NCBI GenBank assembly: GCA_900554605.1
Contig: USHU01000005.1
Location: forward strand, 1-16,285
Direction of reading: 5' to 3'
Length of the DNA: 16,285 bases
DNA from: an uncultured Actinomyces sp.
GTDB taxonomy: Bacteria > Actinomycetota > Actinomycetes > Actinomycetales > Actinomycetaceae
Shown here: positions 1 through 7,426 of the stretch, in pieces
Layout of the letters: every line of letters begins with the position of its first letter
How positions within the stretch are numbered: position 1 is the first letter of the stretch
The notes under the pieces: model-generated
Told to the model about the DNA's origin: nothing
The model's database searches: none
What the model saw: only the letters and a program-made list of their open reading frames with translations
Position numbers and translations under genes: made by a program

Positions 1-282
1 GAGCTCACGCAGCGAGTTTTCTGCTTCTTCTTCACTCCCGCTTGTCCGCAAGCCAACAAGAACAACTTTTTCAAGGCGAATTTGCCGGTACTCGACCTCT
101 GAGATTTCTTCAAGTTCCGTCGACAAACCTTGGATACGCCTGGTACCTGCTCGTGCTTCACGCTCGAGTTCACCGGCTTGCGAGTAGTGTTCTTGCCCTG
201 CTGTCGATTCCAATGCGGTTCCGGTACGCGCAAGAATTCGCGCGACAACGCCTCGTGCCCGCTCAGTGGAATCTTCTGACAT
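1..282 (-). CDS. hflX: GTPase HflX, N-terminal part (cut by window edge)
   Basis: HflX is a ribosome-associated GTPase that splits or rescues stalled 70S ribosomes, in the Obg/HflX superfamily. Only the first 94 codons are present; the frame stays open to base 1 and the G domain lies outside the window. The reading was made by translating the minus strand by eye. The diagnostic stretch is near residues 69-94, with EYRQIRLEKVVLVG followed by EEEAENSLREL, the start of the HflX N-terminal domain in actinobacteria. The ATG at 282-280 is preceded by GGAGAC at 288-293, a good ribosome binding site. The gene is divergent from the methyltransferase; in many actinobacteria hflX sits downstream of miaB-miaA-dapF, and dapF is absent here. 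The plus-strand open frame over the same bases (42-509) is a shadow. Confidence 0.88.
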   Translation of the reverse strand, partial: MSEDSTERARGVVARILARTGTALESTAGQEHYSQAGELEREARAGTRRIQGLSTELEEISEVEYRQIRLEKVVLVGLRTSGSEEEAENSLREL

Positions 283-303
283 CAATCGTCTCCAAAAGTC
301 GTG

Positions 304-309
304 AGAATA
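304..309 (-). promoter_or_regulatory. Candidate -10 element for hflX
   Basis: On the minus strand this reads TATTCT. It would place the transcript start about 15 bases before the hflX ATG, just ahead of the GGAGAC ribosome binding site. The best -35 match, CAAACA, is 18 bases upstream and is weak. This is inference from position and consensus only. Confidence 0.35.
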
Positions 310-352
310 GTGTTTTCTATTTTCCCATGTTTGCCGTCTTCTCGGGCTTCCT

Positions 353-361
353 TGTGGACAA
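353..361 (-). promoter_or_regulatory. DnaA-box match TTGTCCACA
   Basis: The minus strand reads TTGTCCACA, matching the DnaA box preferred in high-GC actinobacteria. The site sits inside a near-palindrome at 351-362 (CTTGT, GG, ACAAG). It lies in the 127-bp intergenic region between divergent hflX and the methyltransferase, so it could bind DnaA or another dimeric regulator. A single 9-mer match can occur by chance. Confidence 0.4.
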
Positions 362-396
362 GTCGCGTTGTTTCGCTGCTCCCACCCCACGTCAAG

Positions 397-402
397 TAGT
401 CT
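397..402 (+). promoter_or_regulatory. Candidate -10 element, leaderless start of methyltransferase
   Basis: TAGTCT fits the TANNNT pattern of actinobacterial -10 elements. It ends 7 bases before the GTG at 410, which would put the transcript start at or next to the start codon. No Shine-Dalgarno sequence precedes that GTG, so a leaderless mRNA is a reasonable reading. No convincing -35 was found. Confidence 0.35.
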
Positions 403-409
403 TAACAGC

Positions 410-1027
410 GTGGATGAACAGTACTTCACCGATTCGCAACCAGCCTCCGCCGACGAACTGCATCTTCTTCGCGACCATGTTCGGGGCTTCGACCTCGGAA
501 TGTGGGTAAGCGATCGCGTTTTTTCTGGCGGACGCATTGACTTGGGGACACGCCAGCTCATTGCCGAGGCCCCCGATCTTCCCGCGCGTGGAACCTTCCT
601 TGATTTGGGCTGCGGCTGGGGTCCCCTTGCTGTCACGATGGCTCTGGAGTCTCCCGAGGCCAGTGTGTGGGCGGTCGACGTTAACGCTCGCGCAGTCGAT
701 CTGACCGCACGCAACGCCTCTCTCAATGAGGCAGATAATGTTCAAGCACTCCACGCCGAGGAAGCCTTAAAAATCGTTGCGGCTCAGGGAGTAACCTTTG
801 ATGTCATTTGGTCAAACCCGCCAATCCGCATCGGTAAGAAAGCTCTCCACGAGTTACTGACCACGTGGCTTTCCCTTTTGAGCCACGACGGTGTCGCCTA
901 CCTTGTCGTTCAAAAGAACCTTGGGGCGGATTCTTTGACTTCGTGGCTTTGCGATCAGGGGTTTCCTTCCGAAAAGATTGCGTCAAAGAAGGGCTACCGG
1001 ATTATCGAGGTGCGCGCCCAGGCCTAA
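410..1027 (+). CDS. RsmC-like class I SAM-dependent methyltransferase
   Basis: This 205-residue protein is a class I methyltransferase of the small RsmC-like type that methylates guanine N2 in rRNA. The SAM-binding motif I is at about residues 64-72 (LDLGCGWGP). The acidic end of strand 2 is near residue 90 (VDVNARAV), and the catalytic NPP motif is at 136-138 followed by IRIGK. It matches only the catalytic half of E. coli RsmC, as is usual for actinobacterial members, so the exact target base is not certain. I chose the GTG at 410 because conserved sequence begins there (DEQYF); a TTG at 368 would add 14 unlikely residues. No ribosome binding site is visible. The gene converges with miaA, leaving 31 bp with only a weak 4-bp hairpin and no convincing terminator. 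Confidence 0.85.
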   Translation: MDEQYFTDSQPASADELHLLRDHVRGFDLGMWVSDRVFSGGRIDLGTRQLIAEAPDLPARGTFLDLGCGWGPLAVTMALESPEASVWAVDVNARAVDLTARNASLNEADNVQALHAEEALKIVAAQGVTFDVIWSNPPIRIGKKALHELLTTWLSLLSHDGVAYLVVQKNLGADSLTSWLCDQGFPSEKIASKKGYRIIEVRAQA

Positions 1028-1058
1028 AAGCTGCGAAGTCGCCTTCTTGAACCACGGC

Positions 1059-2069
1059 CTATGCGATATCAAAAAGAGAGCAGGAGCGAAGGACGGTTTC
1101 TCGCGCAAGGCTAAGCGCGGCCTCGGCAGACATGGAAGTGTCACGCGAGGAACGATCAATCCACACAATGCGCGGGTCGCGACGCAACCACTTGATCTGC
1201 CTGCGCGCAAGCTGTCTGGTGGCTAGGGCGACAGAGTCAATCGCCTGCTCAGTTGTGAGTTCCCCATCAATAACCGCGAGCGCTTGGGCATAGCCAGTTG
1301 CTTTTGCGGCAGTTTTTGCTGCCCTCAAACTTTGCTTGTCCAGTTCTCGTGTTTCCTCGACAAGCCCCTGCTCAAACATCACCTGTGTACGCAGCCAAAT
1401 CCGTTCATCGAGTTCTTCAAGCGGCCAGCGTAGAGCAATCATGACCGCCGGCGCAGCATACACATACTGAGGCATCGACGAGGAGTAGGGCTTCCCAGTC
1501 AGTTCGATCACTTCAAGTGCGCGGATGATCCGCCGAGCGTTATGCGCATCGATACGTGAGGCAGAAAGAGGGTCCAGTTCTTCGAGACGCGCAAAGAGCT
1601 GCTCCACTCCCCCAGGACTTCGTGATTCTTCCTCGAGCCTGCTGCGTAGCTCCATATCGGTACCGGGAAAATCTAAATGGTCTAAAAGAGCACGCTGGTA
1701 TAGTCCAGAACCACCTGCAACAACAGCCAGGTTCGAACGCGCGTGAATCTGCGCAATGTCCTCTCGTGCATATTTTTGATATGCGGCAACAGAGGCCTCG
1801 TCACTGATATCAAGGACATCGATCTGATGGTGCGGAATTCCTCGACGTTCGTTGAGCGGAGTTTTAGCCGTGCCGATATCCATTCCGCGATACAGCTGAA
1901 GCGCGTCGGCTGATACGAGTTCGCCTTGCTTGGCCCCCATCTCCTGCGGGAGTAGTTGCGCAAGGTCTAGCGCAAGATCGCTCTTTCCCGAGGCCGTCGG
2001 TCCGACGACCGCAACAATTAAGTTACGCTCTGCTCCAAGCCGCGCAGTTGGGGTTTCGCGGTCGATCAT
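1059..2069 (-). CDS. miaA: tRNA dimethylallyltransferase MiaA
   Basis: MiaA transfers a dimethylallyl group from DMAPP to N6 of A37 in tRNAs reading UNN codons, giving i6A, the substrate of MiaB. The protein is 336 residues, slightly longer than the usual 300-320. The P-loop GPTASGKS is at residues 23-30 and the substrate-binding segment VSADALQLYRGMDIGTAK is at about 51-68. The C-terminal ARRQIKWLRRDPRI segment is also typical of the family. Its ATG overlaps the stop of miaB by one base in TAATG, indicating translational coupling. It is the last gene of the recA-recX-cinA-miaB-miaA series. Confidence 0.97.
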   Translation of the reverse strand: MIDRETPTARLGAERNLIVAVVGPTASGKSDLALDLAQLLPQEMGAKQGELVSADALQLYRGMDIGTAKTPLNERRGIPHHQIDVLDISDEASVAAYQKYAREDIAQIHARSNLAVVAGGSGLYQRALLDHLDFPGTDMELRSRLEEESRSPGGVEQLFARLEELDPLSASRIDAHNARRIIRALEVIELTGKPYSSSMPQYVYAAPAVMIALRWPLEELDERIWLRTQVMFEQGLVEETRELDKQSLRAAKTAAKATGYAQALAVIDGELTTEQAIDSVALATRQLARRQIKWLRRDPRIVWIDRSSRDTSMSAEAALSLARETVLRSCSLFDIA

Positions 2070-3601
2070 TACGCCCCTGAGGAACCGATGCGGATCCGCG
2101 GAATTCCCAAGGAAATCTTTGAGTCTTCCTCATGGGCTTGACGCGCCTGCCAAGCATCGCCTGCGCGTGTACGACGCAATTCAAAGAGCCCACCCTCTTC
2201 TAAGGCAGAGTCGGCAATGAGGTGGTGGGGAGCGCCATAAGTGACGCGCGCACGGAGCATATCCCCGGGACGAGGCCGATCGGCTTCACTCATACCAAGA
2301 GGAAGAGCGACGTGGACCAAACGATTGTCGCGTGCGCGACCAGAAATGCGGTGTGTGCTGCCGTCCTTTCGACCTTCACCCGCTGCGACGAGGACTTCGA
2401 CTTCCTGTCCAGCCAGAGCCGCATTGTCTTCTGCGCAAATACGCTCTTGGAGCGCAAGGAGACGCTTGTACCTTTCAAGTGCGATGTCTTGGGGCACTTG
2501 ATCGTCACGGTCAGCAGCTGGAGTTCCGGGGCGCGGCGAGTAGAGGAACGTAAAGGCTGAGGTGAAGCGAGCTTCTTCAACAACTTCCAGAGTCTGTTGG
2601 AAGTCTTCCTCTGTTTCACCGGGGAATCCGACAATGATGTCAGTTGTAATAGCAGCGTCCGGGATTGCTGCACGTACGCGTGACAGAATGCCCATGAAAC
2701 GTTCACGACGGTAGGAACGCCGCATCTGTCGCAAGATTGCATCCGAGCCTGATTGAAGGGGCATGTGTAAGGAGGGCATGACCGTCGGGGTCTGTGCCAT
2801 CGCTTCGATGACGTCATCGGTAAAAGCTGCGGGATGCGGACTGGTGAAGCGCACACGCTCGAGGCCCTCGATCTGTCCCACTGCCCGCAAGAGGTCAGAG
2901 AAGGCACCTCGTTGTCCGAAGCTCACGCCATAAGAATTGACGTTTTGCCCCAAGAGAGTGACTTCAATGGCGCCTTCATCAACGACGGCCTGGACTTCTT
3001 CAAGAATCTCACCGGGACGGCGGTCTCTTTCTTTTCCTCGCAGATGGGGAACGATGCAGAAAGTGCAGGTGTTATTGCAACCAACCGAAATCGATACCCA
3101 CGCCGCGTATGCGCTTTCACGATGAGTAGGAAGCGTTGAGGGGAAGACCTTCAGCGACTCTTCAATCTCTACTGCGGCCTGGCGGTTATGCTCGGCTCGG
3201 CGCAATAGGGCGGGGAGCACATCGATATTGTGGGTGCCGAAAACCGCATCAACCCAAGGCGCCTTCTCGATGATGCCATCGCGCATTTGCTGAGCAAGGC
3301 ATCCTCCGACAGCAATCTGCATTCCAGGACGTTCGCGCTTGACTGCTGCTAATTGTCCAAGATTGCCGAAAAGACGTGTGGCGGCATTTTCACGAACGGA
3401 GCAGGTGTTAATGACGATAACGTCCGCGCCCATGTCTCCCGCATCTGTTGCTCGCGCAGCTGCGGCGGGTACGCGTTCAACAGGAACCAGACCTGCCTTC
3501 TCTAAAAGCCCTGAAATACGTTCAGAGTCATGCTCATTCATCTGGCACCCAAGGGTGCGCACCGCATAGGTCCGCGGGAAGTCCATCATTTCAACACTCA
3601 T
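2069..3601 (-). CDS. miaB: tRNA-2-methylthio-N6-dimethylallyladenosine synthase MiaB
   Basis: MiaB is a radical-SAM methylthiotransferase that converts i6A37 to ms2i6A37 in tRNA, acting after MiaA. Three N-terminal cysteines (19, 67, 101) bind one 4Fe-4S cluster. The radical SAM triad is CNNTCTFC at residues 175-182. A TRAM RNA-binding domain lies at about 435-500. The frame is open further upstream, but the residues before 3601 overlap cinA and look like shadow sequence. The ATG at 3601, leading into [20 protein letters not shown], gives 510 residues, the normal family length. No clear Shine-Dalgarno precedes it, and it begins 11 bp after the cinA stop, so reinitiation is likely. Confidence 0.96.
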   Translation of the reverse strand: MSVEMMDFPRTYAVRTLGCQMNEHDSERISGLLEKAGLVPVERVPAAAARATDAGDMGADVIVINTCSVRENAATRLFGNLGQLAAVKRERPGMQIAVGGCLAQQMRDGIIEKAPWVDAVFGTHNIDVLPALLRRAEHNRQAAVEIEESLKVFPSTLPTHRESAYAAWVSISVGCNNTCTFCIVPHLRGKERDRRPGEILEEVQAVVDEGAIEVTLLGQNVNSYGVSFGQRGAFSDLLRAVGQIEGLERVRFTSPHPAAFTDDVIEAMAQTPTVMPSLHMPLQSGSDAILRQMRRSYRRERFMGILSRVRAAIPDAAITTDIIVGFPGETEEDFQQTLEVVEEARFTSAFTFLYSPRPGTPAADRDDQVPQDIALERYKRLLALQERICAEDNAALAGQEVEVLVAAGEGRKDGSTHRISGRARDNRLVHVALPLGMSEADRPRPGDMLRARVTYGAPHHLIADSALEEGGLFELRRTRAGDAWQARQAHEEDSKISLGIPRIRIGSSGA

Positions 3602-3612
3602 CGTCGGAAATT

Positions 3613-4113
3613 CTAACGTGCCGAGGCCAAAAGTTCCGTCTTGAGGAGATCGCTGAGAAGAGCAAGCGCGCCACACACTGCACCCGCTCGCACCTGATCG
3701 CGCTCCCCTGACAGATTCAGCTGCCGTGAAGTACTTCCTCCGTTCCATGCGCAAGCAACGAAAACAGTACCGGCCGGGTGCCCGTCCGAGGGGCCGGGAC
3801 CGGCGACCCCAGTCGTTGAGAGTGCAAAATCTGAATCCATGAGTGAGCGAACCCCCATGGCCATCTGCTTCGCAACTTCCGGATCAACCGGCCCGGTAGC
3901 TGCTAGCCTCCGCTCACTTACTCCCAACACAGAGTGCTTCGTATCTGTTGCATAGGTGCATACTCCCCCGCGAAATACGTGAGAGGCACCCGGCACTTCC
4001 ACAAATGCAGCCGCAAGCAAGCCACCCGTAAGGGATTCGGCGACGGCGATAGTTTTCTTATGCGCCTCAAGCAAATTAATCAGTTCCGCGCACGATACTT
4101 CTTCACAGCTCAT
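3613..4113 (-). CDS. pncC: CinA C-terminal-domain nicotinamide-nucleotide amidohydrolase (PncC type)
   Basis: The protein is the stand-alone C-terminal domain of CinA (166 residues), which deamidates nicotinamide mononucleotide to nicotinic acid mononucleotide for NAD recycling. Motifs seen are [12 protein letters not shown] at about residues 23-34 with the presumed catalytic serine, then [12 protein letters not shown], and [17 protein letters not shown] at about 101-117. The N-terminal molybdopterin-binding-like domain of full-length CinA is missing. I chose the ATG at 4113 because GAGGAC lies 5 bases before it; an upstream start at 4143 would extend further into recX. The gene overlaps the end of recX by 11 bp. 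In many actinobacteria cinA sits between pgsA and clgR, so its position here is shifted. Confidence 0.92.
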   Translation of the reverse strand: MSCEEVSCAELINLLEAHKKTIAVAESLTGGLLAAAFVEVPGASHVFRGGVCTYATDTKHSVLGVSERRLAATGPVDPEVAKQMAMGVRSLMDSDFALSTTGVAGPGPSDGHPAGTVFVACAWNGGSTSRQLNLSGERDQVRAGAVCGALALLSDLLKTELLASAR

Positions 4114-4702
4114 CGCAGTCCTCACTTTCAAGCAGTTCGTCAATGACGCGAATACACACTTGAGGTGCGTACCCTTTTCGAGCGAGCATCGAAAAAAGTC
4201 GCCGACGAATCACCTGTCGATCATGCACTGTCAGTGAGCGCATCTTCTTTTCTGCCAACGCATGCGCCCGTGAATACTCTTCGTCAGCATCAATTTCTGA
4301 GAGTACTTGGGCAATGATCTGCGAGGAAAGTCCCTTACTGGAAAGATCCATCTTGAGTGCAGATCCAGTTTTCCCTCCGGCTTCAAAACGTCCCCGAGCA
4401 AAAGCACGAGCAAAGGCAAGGTCGTCGACAAGACCAAGCTCTGCCAAGCGTTCGATGACCTCGTGTGCGGTCTCAGAGGAAAACCCCCGCGAAGTCATCG
4501 CGCTTTCGAGCTCGTGTTGTGAGCGAGCGCGCACATCGAGTTGACGCAGCGCGACTTCTTTTGCGGCGTCAAATGCTGCCTTACCTTCTAGGGCAGCATT
4601 GCGTTCACGCATAAGAGCCTGTCGCTGGGCGGGGCTACGAGTGCGTTCACGCGGACGTACATCTTCCTCAGATGTTGTTTCCGGGTCGTAGTAGCGGACC
4701 AT
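4103..4702 (-). CDS. recX: Recombination regulatory protein RecX
   Basis: RecX binds RecA filaments and limits their extension and activity. The protein is 199 residues and all alpha in character, with repeated three-helix units. Typical segments include RSQHELESAMTSRGFS, VIERLAELGLVDDLAFARAF and RRRLFSMLARKGYAPQV. The N-terminal 35 residues are charged and variable, as in other actinobacterial RecX proteins. The ATG lies 3 bp after the recA stop (TAG TCA ATG), and GAGGAC near the recA 3' end may serve as a distant ribosome binding site. Such tight linkage implies co-transcription with recA, with lower RecX yield set at translation. Its 3' end overlaps cinA. Confidence 0.95.
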   Translation of the reverse strand: MVRYYDPETTSEEDVRPRERTRSPAQRQALMRERNAALEGKAAFDAAKEVALRQLDVRARSQHELESAMTSRGFSSETAHEVIERLAELGLVDDLAFARAFARGRFEAGGKTGSALKMDLSSKGLSSQIIAQVLSEIDADEEYSRAHALAEKKMRSLTVHDRQVIRRRLFSMLARKGYAPQVCIRVIDELLESEDCDEL

Positions 4703-4705
4703 TGA

Positions 4706-5797
4706 CTAGAAGCCGGCGTCCTCGATCGAGGAATCCATTTCAACAGCAGCGGCGTCATCTTGAGGCTGGTCCTGAAGTCCAATTCCTAGAGAGACGAGAA
4801 TCTTCTGTTCAATTTCATCTGCAAGCTCAGGATTATCGGACAAGAACTGGCGTACGTTTTCCTTGCCCTGTCCGAGTTGGTCATCCCCGTAGGTGAACCA
4901 TGAACCGGATTTACGAATAATTCCAGTTTCGACGCCCATATCAATGATGGAGCCTTCTCGCGAAATACCCTTGCCGTAGACAATGTCGAACTCAGCCTGC
5001 TTGAAAGGCGGAGCCATCTTGTTCTTAACGATCTTTGCACGCGTCCGGTTACCAACCGGCGCACCTGCTTCCTTGAGCGTCTCAATCCTACGAACGTCGA
5101 TACGGACCGAGGCGTAGAACTTCAGCGCCTTACCACCGGTTGTTGTTTCCGGGTTGCCAAAGAAAACACCGATCTTTTCACGCAGCTGGTTGATAAAAAT
5201 GGCAGTCGTTCCCGTGGCCGAAAGGGCACCGGTAATCTTACGCAGAGCCTGACTCATCAAACGAGCCTGCAAGCCAACGTGCGAATCCCCCATTTCGCCT
5301 TCAATTTCAGCTTTGGGAACAAGAGCTGCAACGGAGTCAATGACGATGATGTCAATACCTCCGGAACGGATGAGCATGTCAGCAATTTCAAGAGCTTGCT
5401 CGCCGGTGTCAGGCTGAGAGACAAGAAGATTATCCGTATCGACACCAAGGGCACGCGCGTAGACCGGGTCCAGTGCATGTTCGGCATCGATAAAAGCTGC
5501 GTTACCTCCAGCCTTTTGCGCACTGGCAACAGCGTGCAAGGCGACAGTGGTCTTACCAGAGGATTCTGGACCGTAGATTTCGATGACTCGACCACGTGGC
5601 AAACCGCCAATTCCCAGCGCAACATCCAGCGCTAGAGAACCGGTAGGAATCACCTGAACTGGCGGACGTGAGTCGTCTCCCAGTCGCATGACGGACCCTT
5701 TACCAAACTGTTTGTCAATTTGCGACAGGGCAAGTTCCAAAGCCTTATTGCGATCCCCATTAGCTGATGATGAGGAGCCCTTACGCGGCGCTGCCAT
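4706..5797 (-). CDS. recA: Recombinase RecA
   Basis: RecA forms filaments on single-stranded DNA, drives strand exchange and triggers LexA self-cleavage. Counting from the ATG at 5797, the protein has 363 residues. Walker A GPESSGKT is at 76-83, the catalytic glutamate is in FIDAEHALD near 106, and Walker B VIDS is at 152-155. The L1 loop region is [10 protein letters not shown], and L2 lies around [11 protein letters not shown] at 212-222. There is no intein. The 5797 start follows an AAAGG ribosome binding site at 7 bases and gives the usual MAAPRKG start. An in-frame ATG at 5830, with AGGA 5 bases upstream, would add 11 residues and cannot be excluded. SOS control is indicated by the LexA box at 5966-5981. 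Confidence 0.98.
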   Translation of the reverse strand: MAAPRKGSSSSANGDRNKALELALSQIDKQFGKGSVMRLGDDSRPPVQVIPTGSLALDVALGIGGLPRGRVIEIYGPESSGKTTVALHAVASAQKAGGNAAFIDAEHALDPVYARALGVDTDNLLVSQPDTGEQALEIADMLIRSGGIDIIVIDSVAALVPKAEIEGEMGDSHVGLQARLMSQALRKITGALSATGTTAIFINQLREKIGVFFGNPETTTGGKALKFYASVRIDVRRIETLKEAGAPVGNRTRAKIVKNKMAPPFKQAEFDIVYGKGISREGSIIDMGVETGIIRKSGSWFTYGDDQLGQGKENVRQFLSDNPELADEIEQKILVSLGIGLQDQPQDDAAAVEMDSSIEDAGF

Positions 5798-5920
5798 GGT
5801 GGTACCTTTCGTCGAAGCCTCTCCGGCCATTACTGTCCTGGTCTATGTAGTAGATCCCCTCTCCGAGGACTACTCAGTGAAGTTATGCTCGACCACTGGC
5901 ATTTGCGAACAGTTTTCTTC

Positions 5921-5961
5921 TTCTGTGGAAAACTTGCCCACATTTCACTGCTTCCACAGAA
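5921..5961. repeat. 10-bp perfect inverted repeat upstream of recA
   Basis: TTCTGTGGAA at 5921-5930 and TTCCACAGAA at 5952-5961 are perfect inverted copies separated by 21 bp, so the arm centres are 31 bp (about three helical turns) apart. On the minus strand the recA-proximal arm contains TTTTCCACA, one mismatch from the DnaA box TTATCCACA; the other arm reads TTCCACAG on the plus strand. The distal arm overlaps the candidate recA -10. It could bind a dimeric regulator or a DnaA pair, or form a leader hairpin. Confidence 0.5.
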
Positions 5962-5963
5962 TA
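5958..5963 (-). promoter_or_regulatory. Candidate -10 element of the recA promoter
   Basis: The minus strand reads TATTCT directly downstream of the LexA box. With a 17-bp spacer the -35 would be GTGCGT, a poor match, and the LexA box would fill the spacer. The predicted leader to the 5797 start is about 150 bases. A second weak candidate, TTCGCA with a 16-bp spacer and CATAAC, lies nearer the gene. Confidence 0.4.
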
Positions 5964-5965
5964 AA

Positions 5966-5981
5966 TGGAACAGATGTTCGA
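5966..5981 (-). promoter_or_regulatory. LexA (SOS) box upstream of recA
   Basis: On the plus strand the site reads TGGAACAGATGTTCGA. It matches TCGAAC-N4-GTTCGA at 11 of 12 defined positions, the single difference being G for C at position 2. This is the LexA operator form known from actinobacteria and Gram-positive bacteria. It lies about 170 bp from the recA ATG, in the recA-DUF3046 intergenic region and next to a -10-like TATTCT, as expected for a repressor site. Confidence 0.8.
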
Positions 5982-5998
5982 CGCACGCCGACACGCCA

Positions 5999-6247
5999 CT
6001 AACGACGAATCGCTCGACGCAGCTTTTCGCGATCTTTCGAATTCATTCGATGCACCCAGCGCACAGCCTCGTCGCTGCCACTCTCACGCACAAGCTCCCC
6101 CCACACCTCGTCCGGGGACATTCCCTGCTCCAGCGCCTCAACACAGGTCGCACGTAGCGCGGGCAGATATAGGTCTGCCGTCAACGAGCGTCCAAGAGTT
6201 GTCCCAAAGACCTCGTCGACGGCATCCCAAAACTCTGACAGTGTCAC
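5999..6247 (-). CDS. DUF3046 protein
   Basis: This is an 82-residue soluble protein of the DUF3046 family, found next to recA across actinobacteria and of unknown function. Recognisable parts are [13 protein letters not shown] at residues 3-15, the central [17 protein letters not shown], and [12 protein letters not shown] followed by a basic C-terminus ([11 protein letters not shown]). There is no membrane segment or signal peptide. Its GTG start overlaps the clgR stop by 4 bases (GTGA), so it is translationally coupled to clgR. It is followed by the 201-bp region that carries the recA promoter signals. Confidence 0.9.
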   Translation of the reverse strand: MTLSEFWDAVDEVFGTTLGRSLTADLYLPALRATCVEALEQGMSPDEVWGELVRESGSDEAVRWVHRMNSKDREKLRRAIRR

Positions 6248-6660
6248 GAGATCAAAGCCACCGGAAGCAAATCGTCGGGCACAGTATCGGGAACAACAGT
6301 TCCATCAAGGATCGCCATACGCTCTGAAACCTCGCGGAGGATGTACCACAAAGGAACGCCGAGAGCTACGCTAATTGCTTCAAGAAGCTCCGAAGACGCT
6401 TCCTTCTGGCCGCGCTCAACTTCAGAGAGATAGCCCAAAGACACCTGCGCATCCGAGGAGACCTCACGAAGGGTACGTCCCTGCTTGCGACGGATTTCGC
6501 GCAGCACATCACCAATTTCTGTGCGCAAGAGAGGCGCAACCGGTGCTGTCTGAGAAAGTGTCATAGATTGACGATAGCCCGTCTGGGCAACCTTATGCAT
6601 CATCGATTCATTCAATGGACGCGCAGACATCGGCACAGTGTTCTTCTGCTTCTTCATCAT
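6244..6660 (-). CDS. clgR: Transcriptional regulator ClgR (XRE-family helix-turn-helix)
   Basis: ClgR is an actinobacterial activator of clp protease genes and other proteostasis or stress genes. The helix-turn-helix region spans about residues 47-105, with [19 protein letters not shown], then [20 protein letters not shown] and [18 protein letters not shown]. These are hallmark ClgR residues. The start is uncertain: the ATG at 6660 has AGGA 5 bases upstream and gives 138 residues. An internal ATG at 6564 would give 106 residues, closer to other ClgR proteins, but has no ribosome binding site. The gene follows the pgsA terminator, so it probably has its own promoter, and it is coupled to DUF3046. 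Confidence 0.9.
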   Translation of the reverse strand: MMKKQKNTVPMSARPLNESMMHKVAQTGYRQSMTLSQTAPVAPLLRTEIGDVLREIRRKQGRTLREVSSDAQVSLGYLSEVERGQKEASSELLEAISVALGVPLWYILREVSERMAILDGTVVPDTVPDDLLPVALIS

Positions 6661-6681
6661 GTCCATCCTAACGTCATCCCA

Positions 6682-6707
6682 TCGTGTTGTATTCCCACCA
6701 TACACGA
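6682..6707. promoter_or_regulatory. Inverted repeat upstream of clgR, possible operator
   Basis: TCGTGT at 6682-6687 is matched by ACACGA at 6702-6707, and inside it TGTAT at 6688-6692 is matched by ATACA at 6700-6704. The repeat lies between the pgsA terminator and the clgR start, where a clgR promoter must sit. It could be an operator, for example for autoregulation, or a leader structure. No protein can be assigned from sequence. Confidence 0.3.
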
Positions 6708-6743
6708 CAAAAATCAAAGTTGCGCCACTGGCACTCAACTTTG
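6706..6743 (-). terminator. Rho-independent terminator after pgsA
   Basis: On the minus strand CAAAGTTG and CAACTTTG form a perfect 8-bp stem, extended inside by GCC/GGC around an AGT loop with a small internal bulge. It is followed by ATTTTTGT. It begins about 10 bases after the pgsA stop and would end the ftsK-pgsA transcript before clgR. Confidence 0.8.
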
Positions 6744-6753
6744 GAACCGAGAC

Positions 6754-7407
6754 TCAGTTCTCCTGTTCAGCATCCTGAACCGGGGTCTCCTCACTATCGC
6801 GAGCAAGACGCATCCCCTCGCGGACGTAGGCAACACCAGACCACAAAGTCGCAGCAAGAGCTGCTCCAGCGACACACAGCGCAGTCATCAGACCAAACGA
6901 GGCCCACGGCTTATTTGCCAGATTAAGCGCCAAGAAGTAGTCCCACGGGATCAGGAGCAAGAAAATAGCCAACACCTGAAGGAAGGTCTTGATCTTCCCT
7001 GATTGCGAAGCCGCGACAACAATTCCGCGCTTCAAGAAGAAGGCACGCATGACCGTAATTCCAAGCTCACGAATTGCGACCAGAATTGTGAACCACCAGG
7101 GCAAAACTCCCTGAATACTCAAGATGACAAAAGCGCTCAGAGTCAAGGCTTTATCCGCAATGGGATCCGCGACGCGGCCAAAATCCGTCACAAGGCCGTA
7201 GGCGCGGGCAATCTTTCCATCAAGCTGGTCAGTACCTGCGGCAACACAAAAGACCACAAGCGCCCACCACTGCGCACTCCACAGATCCTGAAACTTGAGG
7301 TAGATAAAAATCGGTACCAGGATCAAACGCAAAACAGTAAGTGCATTCGGCACATTGATCGCAGAGACCTTCGCATGGCGCTCGACACGCGACACGTGAG
7401 TACCCAC
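6754..7407 (-). CDS. pgsA: CDP-diacylglycerol-glycerol-3-phosphate 3-phosphatidyltransferase PgsA
   Basis: PgsA makes phosphatidylglycerophosphate from CDP-diacylglycerol and glycerol-3-phosphate at the membrane, the committed step to phosphatidylglycerol and cardiolipin. The CDP-alcohol phosphotransferase motif D-x2-DG-x2-AR-x8-G-x3-D-x3-D is complete at residues 60-85 (D60, D63, G64, A67, R68, G77, D81, D85). Several hydrophobic helices surround it (about 22-38, 46-60, 87-112, 137-160 and 170-192). The start is GTG at 7407, preceded by AGGGG at about 8 bases. The gene begins 19 bp after ftsK and ends in a terminator. An assignment as a related CDP-alcohol enzyme is possible, but the linkage to ftsK and clgR favours PgsA. 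Confidence 0.92.
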   Translation of the reverse strand: MGTHVSRVERHAKVSAINVPNALTVLRLILVPIFIYLKFQDLWSAQWWALVVFCVAAGTDQLDGKIARAYGLVTDFGRVADPIADKALTLSAFVILSIQGVLPWWFTILVAIRELGITVMRAFFLKRGIVVAASQSGKIKTFLQVLAIFLLLIPWDYFLALNLANKPWASFGLMTALCVAGAALAATLWSGVAYVREGMRLARDSEETPVQDAEQEN

Positions 7408-7426
7408 GATTTTGCCCCTTTGCTGT

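Noticed and set aside
42..509. 155-codon plus-strand open frame at the left edge
   Set aside because: The minus strand over 1-282 encodes a clear HflX N-terminus and the frame then runs into the methyltransferase gene in another frame. It has no ribosome binding site or recognisable domain.
1028..1058. Possible bidirectional terminator between the methyltransferase and miaA
   Set aside because: Only a 4-bp stem (GAAG/CTTC) with a 4-base loop is present and no U-tract follows on either strand.
3602..3754. Upstream extension of miaB (51 extra residues)
   Set aside because: The extra residues are encoded opposite no conserved domain, overlap the end of cinA and look like shadow sequence; conserved MiaB sequence begins just after the ATG at 3601.
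4706..5797. Intein or insertion in recA
   Set aside because: The reading frame is continuous with all motifs at normal spacing and a normal total length.
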